A DNA stretch of 64,000 bases from Symsagittifera roscoffensis. Lineage: Eukaryota > Xenacoelomorpha > Acoela > Convolutidae. The notes below the pieces were generated by a model. That model searched no databases, had not been told where the DNA came from, and saw only the letters and a program-made list of their open reading frames with translations. Made by a program: the position numbers and the translations under genes. Shown here piece by piece: positions 48,001 to 57,811 of the stretch (within the stretch, counting starts at the first letter, position 1; each line of letters begins with the position of its first letter). The stretch spans positions 23,383,547 through 23,447,546 of the forward strand of contig NC_087067.1 in assembly GCF_963678635.1 (NCBI RefSeq), given 5' to 3'.

Positions 48001-51000
48001 CCATTACATTCTACTTATTGTGACCTTTAAGCACAATATCAGGGGCATCCCTGAAAGCAGCTCCAAAACAAATATTCCGCCCGTGATTTTTTTTTGTATT
48101 CATGGGGTTTAACAATTGCTCTTTTGGGCTGATTCGTGCATGCTATATTGACGCGTAGAGCAAGCAGCGATTTAATCAGCCTCAAAAATGATTTCAATCG
48201 AACTGAGGCAACCTAAATGGTCAAAATAAGGCCTACTAGATAAGAAAATGTCACTTTGTAATTATCATGATGTCTGGGGTGAAAAATAATGAAAACAAAA
48301 ACAAAAATTTAATTGAATTTAAAACCATTACTGTCTTCCTGGAATTTTCATTATTGATTTTGACACAGTAAATTCCATGGGACATTTAATTAATGTTTTA
48401 AGGTGACAGATAATAAGGACATTTGTTGAGTAGGCAGAGTGCCAAATTTTTGAGTAGGCGGGAGAAGCGATCGCTTCTCCTTCAGTCCACGTATGTATTG
48501 TAATATTTCTTTTTTAATAACGGGATCTCGTGCAGTTTGAAAAAATGAAAGTAATAAATTGCCTAAGCATATTTTCAAGCTTTTTTGAAGTTTTTTAAAT
48601 TATACCGAAAATTGATGGAATATTGCGGAATATTTCTTTTTTAATAATGGGATCTCGTGCAACTTGAAAAAATGAAAGTAATAAATTGCCTAAGCATATT
48701 TTCAAGCTTTCCTGAAGTTTTTTAAATTATACCGAAAACTGGTAGAATATTGTGGAATAATTCTTTTTTAATAACGGGATCTCGTGCAACTTGAAAAGAT
48801 GAAAGTAACAAAATTGCCTAAGCATATTTTCAAGCTTTCTTGAAGTTTTTTAAATTATACCGAAAATTGGTGGAATATTGTGGAATATTTCTTTTTTAAT
48901 AACGGGATCTCGTGCAGTTTGAAAAAATGAAAATAATAAATTGCCTAAGCATATTTTCAAGCTTTCTTGAAGTTTTTTAAATTATACCGAAAATTGATGG
49001 AATATTGCGGAATATTTCTTTTTTAATAACGGGATCTCGTGCAACTTGAAAAAATGAAAGTAATAAATTGCCTAAGCATATTTTCAAGCTTTCCTGAAGT
49101 TTTTTAAATTATACCGAAAACTGGTGGAATATTGTGGAATAATTCATTTTTAATAACGGGATCTCGTGCAACTTGAAAAGATGAAAGTAACAAAATTGCC
49201 TAAGCATATTTTCAAGCTTTCTTGAAGTTTTTTAAATTATACCGAAAATTGGTGGAATATTGTGGAGTATTTCTTTTTTAATAACGGGATCTCGTGCAGT
49301 TTGAAAAAATGAAAATAATAAATTGCCTAAGCATATTTTCAAGCTTTCCTGAAGTTTTTTAAATTATACCGAAAATTGATGGAATATTGCGGAATATTTC
49401 TTTTTTAATAACGGGATCTCGTGCAACTTGAAAAAATGAAAGTAATAAATTGCCTTAGCATATTTTCAAGCTTTCCTGAAGTTTTTTAAATTATACCGAA
49501 AACTGGTGGAATATTGTGGAATAATTCTTTTTTAATAACGGGATCTCGTGCAACTTGAAAAGATGAAAGTAACAAAATTGCCTAAGCATTATTTCAAGCT
49601 TTCTTGAAGTTTTTTAAATTATACCGAAAATTGATCGAATATTGCGGAATATTTCTTTTTTAATAACGGGATCTCGTGCAACTTGAAAAAATGAAAGTAA
49701 TAAATTGCCTAGGCATATTTTCAAGCTTTCTTGAAGTTTTTTAAATTATACCGAAAATTGATGGAATATTGCGGAATATTTCTTTTTTAATAACGGGATC
49801 TCGTGCAACTTGAAAAAATGAAAGTAATAAATTGCCTAAGCATATTTTCAAGCTTTCCTGAAGTTTTTTAAATTATACCAAAAACTGGTGGAATATTGTG
49901 GAATAATTCTTTTTTAATAACGGGATCTCGTGCAACTTGAAAAGATGAAAGTAAAAAAATTGCCTAAGCATATTTTCAAGCTTTCTTGAAGTTTTTTAAA
50001 TTATACCGAAAATTGGTGGAATATTGTGGAATATTTCTTTTTTAATAACGGGATCTCGTGCAGTTTGAAAAAATGAAAGTAATAAATTGCCTAAGCATAT
50101 TTTCAAGCTTTTTTGAAGTTTTTTAAATTATACCGAAAATTGATGGAATATTGCGGAATATTTCTTTTTTAATAATGGGATCTCGTGCAACTTGAAAAAA
50201 TGAAAGTAATAAATTGTCTAAGCATATTTTCAAGCTTTCCTGAAGTTTTTTAAATTATACCGAAAACTGGTGGAATATTGTGGAATAATTCTTTTTTAAT
50301 AACGGGATCTCGTGCAACTTGAAAGATGAAAGTAACAAAATTGCCTAAGCATATTTTCAAGCTTTCTTGAAGTTTTTTAAATTATACCGAAAATTGGTGG
50401 AATATTGTGGAATATTTCTTTTTTAATAACGGGATCTCGTGCAGTTTGAAAAAATGAAAATAATAAATTGCCTAAGCATATTTTCAAGCTTTCTTGAAGT
50501 TTTTTAAATTATACCGAAAATTGATGGAATATTGCGGAATATTTCTTTTTTAATAACGGGATCTCGTGCAACTTGAAAAAATGAAAGTAATAAATTGCCT
50601 AAGCATATTTTCAAGCTTTCCTGAAGTTTTTTAAATTATACCGAAAACTGGTGGAATATTGTGGAATAATTCATTTTTAATAACGGGATCTCGTGCAACT
50701 TGAAAAGATGAAAGTAACAAAATTGCCTAAGCATATTTTCAAGCTTTCTTGAAGTTTTTTAAATTATACCGAAAATTGGTGGAATATTGTGGAGTATTTC
50801 TTTTTTAATAACGGGATCTCGTGCAGTTTGAAAAAATGAAAATAATAAATTGCCTAAGCATATTTTCAAGCTTTCCTGAAGTTTTTTAAATTATACCGAA
50901 AATTGATGGAATATTGCGGAATATTTCTTTTTTAATAACGGGATCTCGTGCAACTTGAAAAAATGAAAGTAATAAATTGCCTAAGCATATTTTCAAGCTT

Positions 51001-54000
51001 TCCTGAAGTTTTTTAAATTATACCGAAAACTGGTGGAATATTGTGGAATAATTCTTTTTTAATAACGGGATCTCGTGCAACTTGAAAAGATGAAAGTAAC
51101 AAAATTGCCTAAGCATATTTTCAAGCTTTCTTGAAGTTTTTTAAATTATACCGAAAATTGGTGGAATATTGTGGAATATTTCTTTTTTAATAACGGGATC
51201 TCGTGCAGTTTGAAAAAATGAAAATAATAAATTGCCTAAGCATATTTTCAAGCTTTCTTGAAGTTTTTTAAATTATACCGAAAATTGATGGAATATTGCG
51301 GAATATTTCTTTTTTAATAACGGGATCTCGTGCAACTTGAAAAAATGAAAGTAATAAATTGCCTAAGCATATTTTCAAGCTTTCCTGAAGTTTTTTAAAT
51401 TATACCGAAAACTGGTGGAATATTGTGGAATAATTCATTTTTAATAACGGGATCTCGTGCAACTTGAAAAGATGAAAGTAACAAAATTGCCTAAGCATAT
51501 TTTCAAGCTTTCTTGAAGTTTTTTAAATTATACCGAAAATTGGTGGAATATTGTGGAGTATTTCTTTTTTATTAACGGGATCTCGTGCAGTTTGAAAAAA
51601 TGAAAATAATAAATTGCCTAAGCATATTTTCAAGCTTTCCTGAAGTTTTTTAAATTATACCGAAAATTGATGGAATATTGCGGAATATTTCTTTTTTAAT
51701 AACGGGATCTCGTGCAACTTGAAAAAATGAAAGTAATAAATTGCCTAAGCATATTTTCAAGCTTTCCTGAAGTTTTTTAAATTATACCGAAAACTGGTGG
51801 AATATTGTGGAATAATTCTTTTTTAATAACGGGATCTCGTGCAACTTGAAAAGATGAAAGTAACAAAATTGCCTAAGCATTATTTCAAGCTTTCTTGAAG
51901 TTTTTTAAATTATACCGAAAATTGATCGAATATTGCGGAATATTTCTTTTTTAATAACGGGATCTCGTGCAACTTGAAAAAATGAAAGTAATAAATTGCC
52001 TAAGCATCTTTTCAAGCTTTCTTGAAGTTTTTTAAATTATACCGAAAATTGATGGAATATTGCGGAATATTTCTTTTTTAATAACGGAATCTCGTGCAAC
52101 TTGAAAAAATGAAAGTAATAAATTGCCTAAGCATATTTTCAAGCTTTCCTGAAGTTTTTTAAATTATACCAAAAACTGGTGGAATATTGTGGAATAATTC
52201 TTTTTTAATAACGGGATCTCGTGCAACTTGAAAAGATGAAAGTAACAAAATTGCCTAAGCATATTTTCAAGCTTTCTTGAAGTTTTTTAAATTATACCGA
52301 AAATTGGTGGAATATTGTGGAATATTTCTTTTTTAATAACGGGATCTCGTGCAGTTTGAAAAAATGAAAGTAATAAATTGCCTAAGCATATTTTCAAGCT
52401 TTCTTGAAGTTTTTTAAATTATACCGAAAATTGATGGAATATTGCGGAATATTTCTTTTTTAATAACGGGATCTCGTGCAACTTGAAAAAATGAAAGTAA
52501 TAAATTGCCTAAGCATATTTTCAAGCTTTCCTGAAGATTTTTAAATTATACCGAAAACTGGTGGAATATTGTAGAATAATTCTTTTTTAATAACGGGATC
52601 TCGTGCAACTTGAAAAGATGAAAGTAACAAAATTGCCTAAGCATATTTTCAAGCTTTCTTGAAGTTTTTTAAATTATACCGAAAATTGGTGGAATATTGT
52701 GGAATATTTCTTTTTTAATAACGGGATCTCGTGCAACTTGAAAAAATGAAAGTAATAAATTGCCTAAGCATATTTTCAAGCTTTCTTGAAGTTTTTTAAA
52801 TTATACCAAAAATTGGTGGAATATTGTGGAATATTTCTTTTTTAATAACGGGATCTCGTGCAACTTGAAAAAATGAAAGTAATAAATTGCCTAAGCATAT
52901 TTTCAAGCTTTCTTGAAGTTTTTTAAATTATACCAAAAATTAGTGGAATATTGTGGAATATTTCTTTTTTAATAACGGGATCTCGTGCAACTTGAAAAAA
53001 TGAAAGTAATAAATTGCCTAAGCAAACTTTCAAGCTTTCCTGAAGTTTTTTAAATTATACCGAAAACTGGTGGAATATTGTGGAATATTTTTTTAAATAA
53101 CGGGATTTCGTGCAACTTGAAAAAATGAAAGTAATAAATTGCCTAAGCATTTTTTTAAGCTTTCTTGAAGTTTTTTTAAATTATACCAAAAATTGGTGGA
53201 ATATTGTGGAATAATTTTTTTTTAATAACGGGATCTCGTGCAACTTGAAAAGATGAAAGTAACAAAATTGCCTAAGCATATTTTCAAGCTTCATGAAGTT
53301 TTTTAAATTATACCAAAACTTGGTGTAATATTGTGGAATATTTCTGTTTTAATAACGGGATCTCGTGCAACTTGAAAAAATTGAAAGTAATAAATTGCCT
53401 AAACAAACTTTCAAACTTTCTAGAATTTTTTTAAATTATACCGAAAATTGGTGGAATATTTCTTTTTTAATAACGGGATCTCGTGCAACTTGAAAAAATG
53501 AAAGTAATAAATTGCCTAAGCAAACTTTCAAGCTTTCCTGAAGTTTTTTAAATTATACCGAAAACTGGTGGAATATTGTGGAATATTTTTTTAAATAACG
53601 GGATCTCGTGCAACTTGAAAAAATGAAAGTAATAAATTGCCTGATCATTTTTTTAAGCTTTCTTGAAGTTTTTTCTAAATTATACCGAAAATTGGTGGAA
53701 TATTTTGGAATATTTCTTTTTTAATAACGGGATCTCGTGCAACTTGAAAAGATGAAAGTAACAAAATTGCCTAAGCATATTTTCAAGCTTCATGAAGTTT
53801 TTTAAATTATACCAAAAATTGATGTAATATTGTGGAATATTTCGTTTTTAATAACGGGATCTCGTGCAACTTGAAAAAATGAAAGTAATAAATTGCCTAA
53901 GCAAACTTTCAAACTTTCTAGAAATTTTTTAAATTATACCGAAAATTGATCGAGAAAGTCGAAAATACCAAAATTTGGTTGAGAAAGTCAAAAAATACCA

Positions 54001-56148
54001 ACACTCGACCAAAAAATTTGGTCGCTTGTGGAACCTGATCTAAACTACATCTTATGATTGGATAAATTAGATATTTTACCAACATAAAACCAACATAAAA
54101 CGTTATCACATAACAGGACCTCTCAAAGAAACCGCACGAAATCATACTCCCATTGCTGGCCTAACCCACCAGAGAGGACGTCCTGAGCATGCTCTATAGC
54201 CGGCCTAACCCACCGCGCTACATCCAAGCTTTGTGATCACTTTTCTATTTTTAATAAGAGGTACTCAAGGGTGAGTAACTCTTCAAAATAACCGAACTAA
54301 AACAAAATGCTTTTGTGAAAACAACTAACTAAATTCATAATTAAAAAACTGAACTAATAAAAATTTCATACAATGTAAATTATACCTTGCAGTATATAGA
54401 TCAGCACACAACAACAAAGACGAACATCCAAAGACAAAATAACCCCACTACACTCGAACAAGAATGGCTAACCACAACCGATATGCCGTCCACAATCACA
54501 ACTCAAAGGATTTAGAGTACGACTTGACTTCGCAGAAAAGGACTTCATTGAACTAGACCAATGACCACCTCGATGTTCAAGTATACGTACAGATCCGAGT
54601 TACAAGGCATTCCCTGCACGCACAATCTCCACGCCATTCCCAGACGAGGTTGAACACAAAACAAGTTCTCTACATAATACAGAAAAACCCGTCATAGCAA
54701 ACCATTTTGAAATCAGATTGATTTCATTGGGAAAAAACACAGTCGTTGTCACGAGAAGACACAACGATTGATGCCCCTAAAACCAGCGTCCTGGAACTTC
54801 TCTAACAAGAGGAACCGGACAAGAATACGATGTTCGCCAAATACAAACGTTCATCATCCATCCTTTGAATTGCAGAAAGATAATTCTAAAAAACTCTGTA
54901 AAACCCGGATGGGTGGAACCTGATCTAAACTACATTTTATGATTGGATAAATTAGATATTTTACCACTGTAAAGTATTTAATATTAACCAATCATGATCC
55001 ATCTAACTAACAACCCACTTATTTGTAAGTGCTGAAATTACTTGTAATTTCAGCACCAGAGAGATTTGAATTTAACTTAGAAATTAGTTGTCTCTCCAAG
55101 AGAACTTCAGCAGCCGCAACAAACCAGTATACCCTAGATCTATTGAGCCTAGCAGAGACTAATTAAACACCCTGAGACTAGAAAGTATAAGAGTAAGATT
55201 AGGATCGGTATTAGACTAAGAAGTTGCACGAATCTATCCGGCCGAAAATATGATAGCGTGACGAGCAGACGGTGTACCCTATCCGAAATTGCTCTATGAG
55301 TTAACCACATCGGTCCTAACTCACTTGGTAAAGTGGAAACTATAAAAAGCATATCTACTGGGTATATTAGCCCATCAAGCCTACTCACATCTCTGGGGAA
55401 GCTCTTGAGTTCCATGTTCTCGTAGAATACGCCCCGCAGTCTCCAGCTGAGGGTGTGGTACTCCCGCTTGCCCCTCCCCTCCCCCAAATCCATCACATTC
55501 TTATTCTCCCACGTCTTTTCCCTAAATTATTTGATATACGTCAAAACATCTATCGGTACTGTTGCATAGGTGTATTGTTTTTTTTATGTTACGTATTTGC
55601 TAGAATCATAAATCCATTTCGGTAGAAAATTTCAGACCATAGGCCATTATTTCTAAATCTTAACTCTAAAATGCCGACAAGAAAGTTCAAAAATTTAAAG
55701 TACAATTTGAAAATTAACTTTAGTTTGAAGCATTTGCAGCAGTTTTCAAATATTGCAAAATGAATGATATTATTCATGCAATATCACAAGCTTAAAAAAT
55801 ATTATAAGAAAATATTATAAGTGAAACATGTTTGTTTTTTTCTTAAAAAAAACAGTTCTTCAGTTAAATTTTTTTGCGTTCCAAGTTTACTTTCAGAGTG
55901 ATCCTTTTGGGAATTTTTTTTCTCATAAAGTTTTCCGTGTATTTGCATTATTATCTGCATTACTTGCATTAATATCTGAACTCAGCGAAAAGCAACAACA
56001 TATCTGTATGTGATTTCTTACTTGACGGTGCTTTCTAGATTGGTCACGACTAGTTTGGGGTCGAATGGCTCCTCCTCTGGCGTCGACACCCACCTCGCCT
56101 CAATCAACACTTCCGCACTGAAGCTCTGCGATTTAGTGTCCACGTCGC
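41797..56148 (-). CDS. Pentameric ligand-gated ion channel (Cys-less loop), seven exons
   Basis: Seven exons join in phase on the minus strand (56022-56148, 55389-55521, 47446-47586, 47207-47319, 46322-46484, 44788-44996, 41797-42010), giving about 365 residues. The signal peptide and first strands are missing. The product is a membrane channel subunit: a beta-rich ligand-binding domain (AEVLIEARWVS, then ENMELKSFPRD and IQDLGVRVSS), M1 (VNNVMLMFSLVVLSL), M2 (MTLLLVAVAFKLSVAGNLP, Leu at the expected 9' gate), M3 and M4. The loop that gives Cys-loop receptors their name has the FPxD core but no cysteine on either side, and the M3-M4 linker is only about 14 residues. Both traits are typical of prokaryotic and protist members. 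The stretch before M2 has no acidic ring residue (NTSR), so ion selectivity cannot be judged. Ligand unknown. The family call is strong; subfamily is inference. Confidence 0.88.
42353..42435 (+). mobile_element. hAT-like MITE, family B, left-end fragment
   Basis: CAGGGACTGATCTAGGG at the start matches the family B terminus. Similarity fades after about 80 bases. Confidence 0.45.
42775..42960 (+). mobile_element. hAT-like MITE, family B, internal fragment
   Basis: It shares GGATTTTCTCG, GAGCTTTCCCAAATCACTA and TTTGCGCGCCGCAG with the fuller copy at 61809-62106. Both termini are lost. Confidence 0.45.
44742..44996 (-). CDS. Channel gene exon 6: M3 and M4
   Basis: The exon follows TTTGTATAG and starts VISYLTYLDAYILG. 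M3 (ILGAMLYLCLMTVLFALI) and M4 (IGCIIFLMLFIIIFHVIYGI) are joined by about 14 residues (SPFKEEDYARTI). A donor GTTAGC after codon 69 (exon end 44788) would splice to exon 7. If unspliced, the frame ends at 44742 after 15 more residues. I give the range to that stop and prefer the spliced form because the phase matches. Confidence 0.85.
   Translation of the reverse strand: MISYLTYLDAYILGAMLYLCLMTVLFALISPFKEEDYARTIDIGCIIFLMLFIIIFHVIYGIVFFKNTSKLASNPTFNSSISRD
45067..45600 (+). mobile_element. Dispersed repeat, family A, copy A3 (best ends)
   Basis: It lies in an intron of the channel gene, antisense to it. It begins GTTCCGACTTTCGATACGAA, which contains a small hairpin (ACTTTCG-AT-CGAAAGT-like), then GGAATATTTGTGCTCGGGG. 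It ends GGCAGTCGGAACATTCAGGG, where GTCGGAAC is the inverted form of the first bases, followed by the hairpin CAGGGC-TTC-GCCCTG and GATACAAGCAGTCTTGTTT. About 530 bases with no coding capacity. The terminal hairpin plus a CTTG or CTAG end suggests a Helitron-like non-autonomous element, but this is not proved. Confidence 0.7.
46322..46484 (-). CDS. Channel gene exon 5: M1 and M2
   Basis: The exon follows TGTTTTCAG and ends CTCCCG before donor GTACGC. It encodes M1 (FFIVNNVMLMFSLVV and on), a short loop (FDPGWNTSR) and M2. The VAFK and GNLP signatures at the end of M2 are shared with protist and other non-classical animal channels as I recall them. Confidence 0.9.
46986..47178 (+). mobile_element. 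hAT-like MITE, family B, complete
   Basis: 193 bases starting CAGGGACGGATCTAGG and ending TATGCGCCCCTG, imperfect inverted ends. The flanks are AAGAAAAC and AAGAAAAG, a 7/8 match expected of the 8-bp duplications made by hAT transposases. It sits in intron 4 of the channel gene, 28 bases from exon 4. Confidence 0.7.
47207..47319 (-). CDS. Channel gene exon 4: end of ligand-binding domain
   Basis: 113 bases between acceptor TGGTTTAG and donor GTCAGT. It encodes VPEESQSEVGRARRVEKGY and CRVARRTK, the last strand before M1. Phase fits exons 3 and 5 exactly. Confidence 0.85.
47446..47586 (-). CDS. Channel gene exon 3: after the loop
   Basis: 141 bases (47 codons, phase 0) between acceptor TTTTTCTAG and donor GTAAAA. 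It starts IQDLGVRVSSELHASEIQL and ends EEWILFNHVE. The expected second cysteine of a Cys-loop is absent (DL in place of xC). Confidence 0.88.
47587..48500 (-). other. Intron 2 of the channel gene, part before the satellite
   Basis: AT-rich. 48040-48300 contains a faint family A-like segment (ATTCCGCCCGTGATTTT, GACGCG and others). A perfect 20-base palindrome is at 48461-48480. Confidence 0.4.
48461..48480. repeat. Perfect 20-bp palindrome at the satellite edge
   Basis: GGAGAAGCGATCGCTTCTCC is fully self-complementary. It lies about 20 bases left of the first satellite monomer. Confidence 0.97.
48502..53945 (+). repeat. 127-bp satellite array, about 43 monomers, with higher-order structure
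   Basis: The monomer is 127-128 bases and contains TAACGGGATCTCGTGCA, GCCTAAGCATATTTTCAAGC and TTTTTTAAATTATACC. Three monomer types alternate: A (GTGCAGTTTG), B (GTGCAACTTG with AATGAAAGTAATAAATTG) and C (with AGATGAAAGTAACAAAA). They form trimers of about 382 bases. Blocks repeat at about 1.53 kb (starting at 48522 and 50050) and at 0.76 and 2.29 kb (49158, 50685 and 51449 share a rare ATTCATTTTTAATAACGG variant). Monomers beyond about 52750 are more diverged, as at many satellite edges. The array fills one intron of the channel gene. Confidence 0.97.
54029..55323 (+). mobile_element. LTR element deletion derivative, same family as 32.6-36.6 kb
   Basis: It starts TGGAACCTGATCTAAACTAC and ends CTAACTCA, flanked by the exact 4-bp duplication CTTG (54025-54028 and 55324-55327). 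The right LTR is 54914-55323. Only about 55 bases of the left LTR remain before sequence matching the 3' interior of the larger element (CCTGAGCATGCTC block at 54182, matching 35550). The deletion removed most of the left LTR and the 5' interior. There is no coding capacity. It lies between the satellite and exon 2 of the channel gene. Confidence 0.75.
55389..55521 (-). CDS. Channel gene exon 2: pre-loop strands and FPRD core
   Basis: 133 bases between acceptor AATTTAG and donor GTGAGT. It encodes EKTWENKNVMDLGEG, HTLSWRLRGVFYENM and ELKSFPRD. The FPxD core of the loop is present, but the first cysteine position is occupied by Asn (YENMELKSFP). Confidence 0.9.
56022..56148 (-). CDS. Channel gene exon 1 of those found: N-terminal strands
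   Basis: 127 bases between acceptor ATTTCAG and donor GTAAGA. It encodes SFSAEVLIEARWVS and EEEPFDPKLVVTN, the first strands with the conserved Trp of the ligand-binding domain. Upstream exons with a start codon and signal peptide were not found as far as 64000. Confidence 0.85.
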
Positions 56149-56175
56149 CTGAAATTGAAACGTCCTTATGGCTTT

Positions 56176-56393
56176 ACCATGACCTCGTTATAAATTTGTC
56201 ATGACACTTTGGATAGATTATACCATGACTTCGTATTGAATATATCATTACCTCGTTATGACTTCGTCATAACCTCGTTATGACTTTGTCATGACTCGGA
56301 TAGACTATATCATGACTTCGTATTAAATATATCATGACCTCGTTATGACTTCATCATGAGCTCGTTATGAATTTCGTCATGACCTCTTTGTAA
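56176..56393. repeat. Minisatellite of ATGACCTCGTTATGACTTCGTC type
   Basis: Imperfect units of CATGACCTCGTTATGACTT and TCGTATTRAATATATC alternate over about 220 bases next to a channel-gene exon. They are non-coding. Confidence 0.9.
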
Positions 56394-56549
56394 ACAGAAT
56401 GTCATCAACAAATCAATGGACAAACTTGGAGACTGCCTAATACATGATCTGCAGCTCAATATAGAATATTAAGACTCATCTGCAGAACTACTTAAGAGCT
56501 ATGAAATAGAAGTGAACAAGATTGCTGATATCTGGATAAACGTATGAAA

Positions 56550-57290
56550 TATCAGGGCAAAGCCCTAAATGTTTCGACTGTCCCTTAACTCATATCGAGT
56601 AGATTTTGAGGGAAAAGCATTGAAAAGCTGTAAATTTTGAACAATAAAAAATTTAAAACTCTGAGTCGTACGAAATTAATACGACCAATTAGCTAGCCTC
56701 AATTTAACTTGGAATGTTTTTAGTGTGCGGGAAAATTAGCCACACAAAAACAATTCGCATTACGCTCTCAACATTATGAACAAACTCTTCAAAGGCGGGC
56801 GTTCAGCAATGCCGAAGTACAATAGTGCCGAAAATGAAAAAGTTTTCAACAGTGCCGAAAATTGATGTTTTTCGGCACTGTTGAACAAAAATTTTAATTT
56901 CGGAGCTCTTGACTTCGGCCCAGTTGAACGCCCCTCTAAGGGCATCACAATAGTGCCGAAGTACAACAGTGCCGAAAATAAATTTATTGTTCAACAGTTC
57001 CAAAAATCATCAGTTTTTGGCACTGCTGTACTTCGGCACTGTTGTACTGCCCCCTTCAAAGCGGCATAATTTAGCCTAGAACATGGCCAATTTGACAATT
57101 TTCAATTTGACAATTTTCAACAAATTTACAGAAAATAATTGGAGGAGGTAAAATATCTTTTTATATTTGAACTCAAGAAGTCGATATTTTCAATGGATTA
57201 TAAAAAAAAATCGGCGAAAATTGACCGAATAAAAAGAACCGAGCATAAATTTTCCGGTTTTTTTCGAAAGTTGGAACAATAAGTATCCAT
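56550..57290 (-). mobile_element. Dispersed repeat, family A, copy A5 (interrupted by a MITE)
   Basis: On the minus strand it starts GTTCCAACTTTCG (near 57290) and ends at the GGGCTTTGCCC hairpin near 56555. It is split by a MITE at 56795-57053. Its 5' end faces that of copy A6, 15 bases away. Confidence 0.6.
56795..57053. mobile_element. MITE with 8-bp target duplication and GTGCCGAA repeats
   Basis: 259 bases flanked by the exact duplication CTTCAAAG (56787-56794 and 57054-57061). The ends are imperfect inverted repeats of about 40 bases: GCGGGCGTTCAGCAATGCCG at the left and the complement of GGGGCAGTACAACAGTGCCG at the right. AACAGTGCCGAA or its complement recurs about eight times inside. 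An 8-bp duplication fits a hAT-type transposase. It is inserted in family A copy A5. Confidence 0.85.
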
Positions 57291-57304
57291 GTTTGAATAT
57301 TTAT

Positions 57305-57811
57305 TGTTCCAATTTTTGTAACAAAAGTAATGGAATATTTGTGCTCGGGGTGGGTTTTTTTTTAAACTAGCCGTTTAAGACAAAATTTTTTGATAAAATT
57401 CAGAAACTATTAATGTCTTGAGCTTAAATTTGAAAAAATATTTCACCTGTGAACATTTTTGGTAAAATTATGCGGGCTTAAATATTACCATTGGGGCTAA
57501 CTTGGGACATTTTATGCGCGATAGATATAGCGCTATTAACACGTAAGCGGAGATTTAATCTGTCTTAAAAATAGTTCCAAATTGGTTCAAGAAAGCTTAT
57601 ATGCCATAATTATTTTGTTTATAGGATCAAAATTTATCACTTTGTACTTAATATGGCGTGTGTAGATCACAAAAAATCTCAAATTAAAAAAAAACTAACT
57701 TTATTATTGTACATTTTAATTTTGTCATGTTATTATTGCTCCACAGACCCTAAAAGCCAGTCGAAACATTCAGGGTTTCACCCTGATACGAGCAGTCTAG
57801 TTTAAAACTAC
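57305..57811 (+). mobile_element. Dispersed repeat, family A, copy A6
   Basis: It starts GTTCCAATTTTTG, then GGAATATTTGTGCTCGGGG, and ends CAGTCGAAACATTCAGGG, a weakened hairpin and GATACGAGCAGTCTAGTTT. It is about 85% similar to A3 by eye. It ends in CTAG followed by T, the pattern of a Helitron 3' end, though A3 has CTTG. Confidence 0.7.

Noticed and set aside
48390-48578. 62-codon minus-strand frame at the satellite edge
   Set aside because: Most of it is satellite monomer sequence; no homologue or splice signal is apparent.
48502-53945. CRISPR-like array
   Set aside because: The 127-base units are contiguous with no unique spacers, in an animal genome; this is a satellite.
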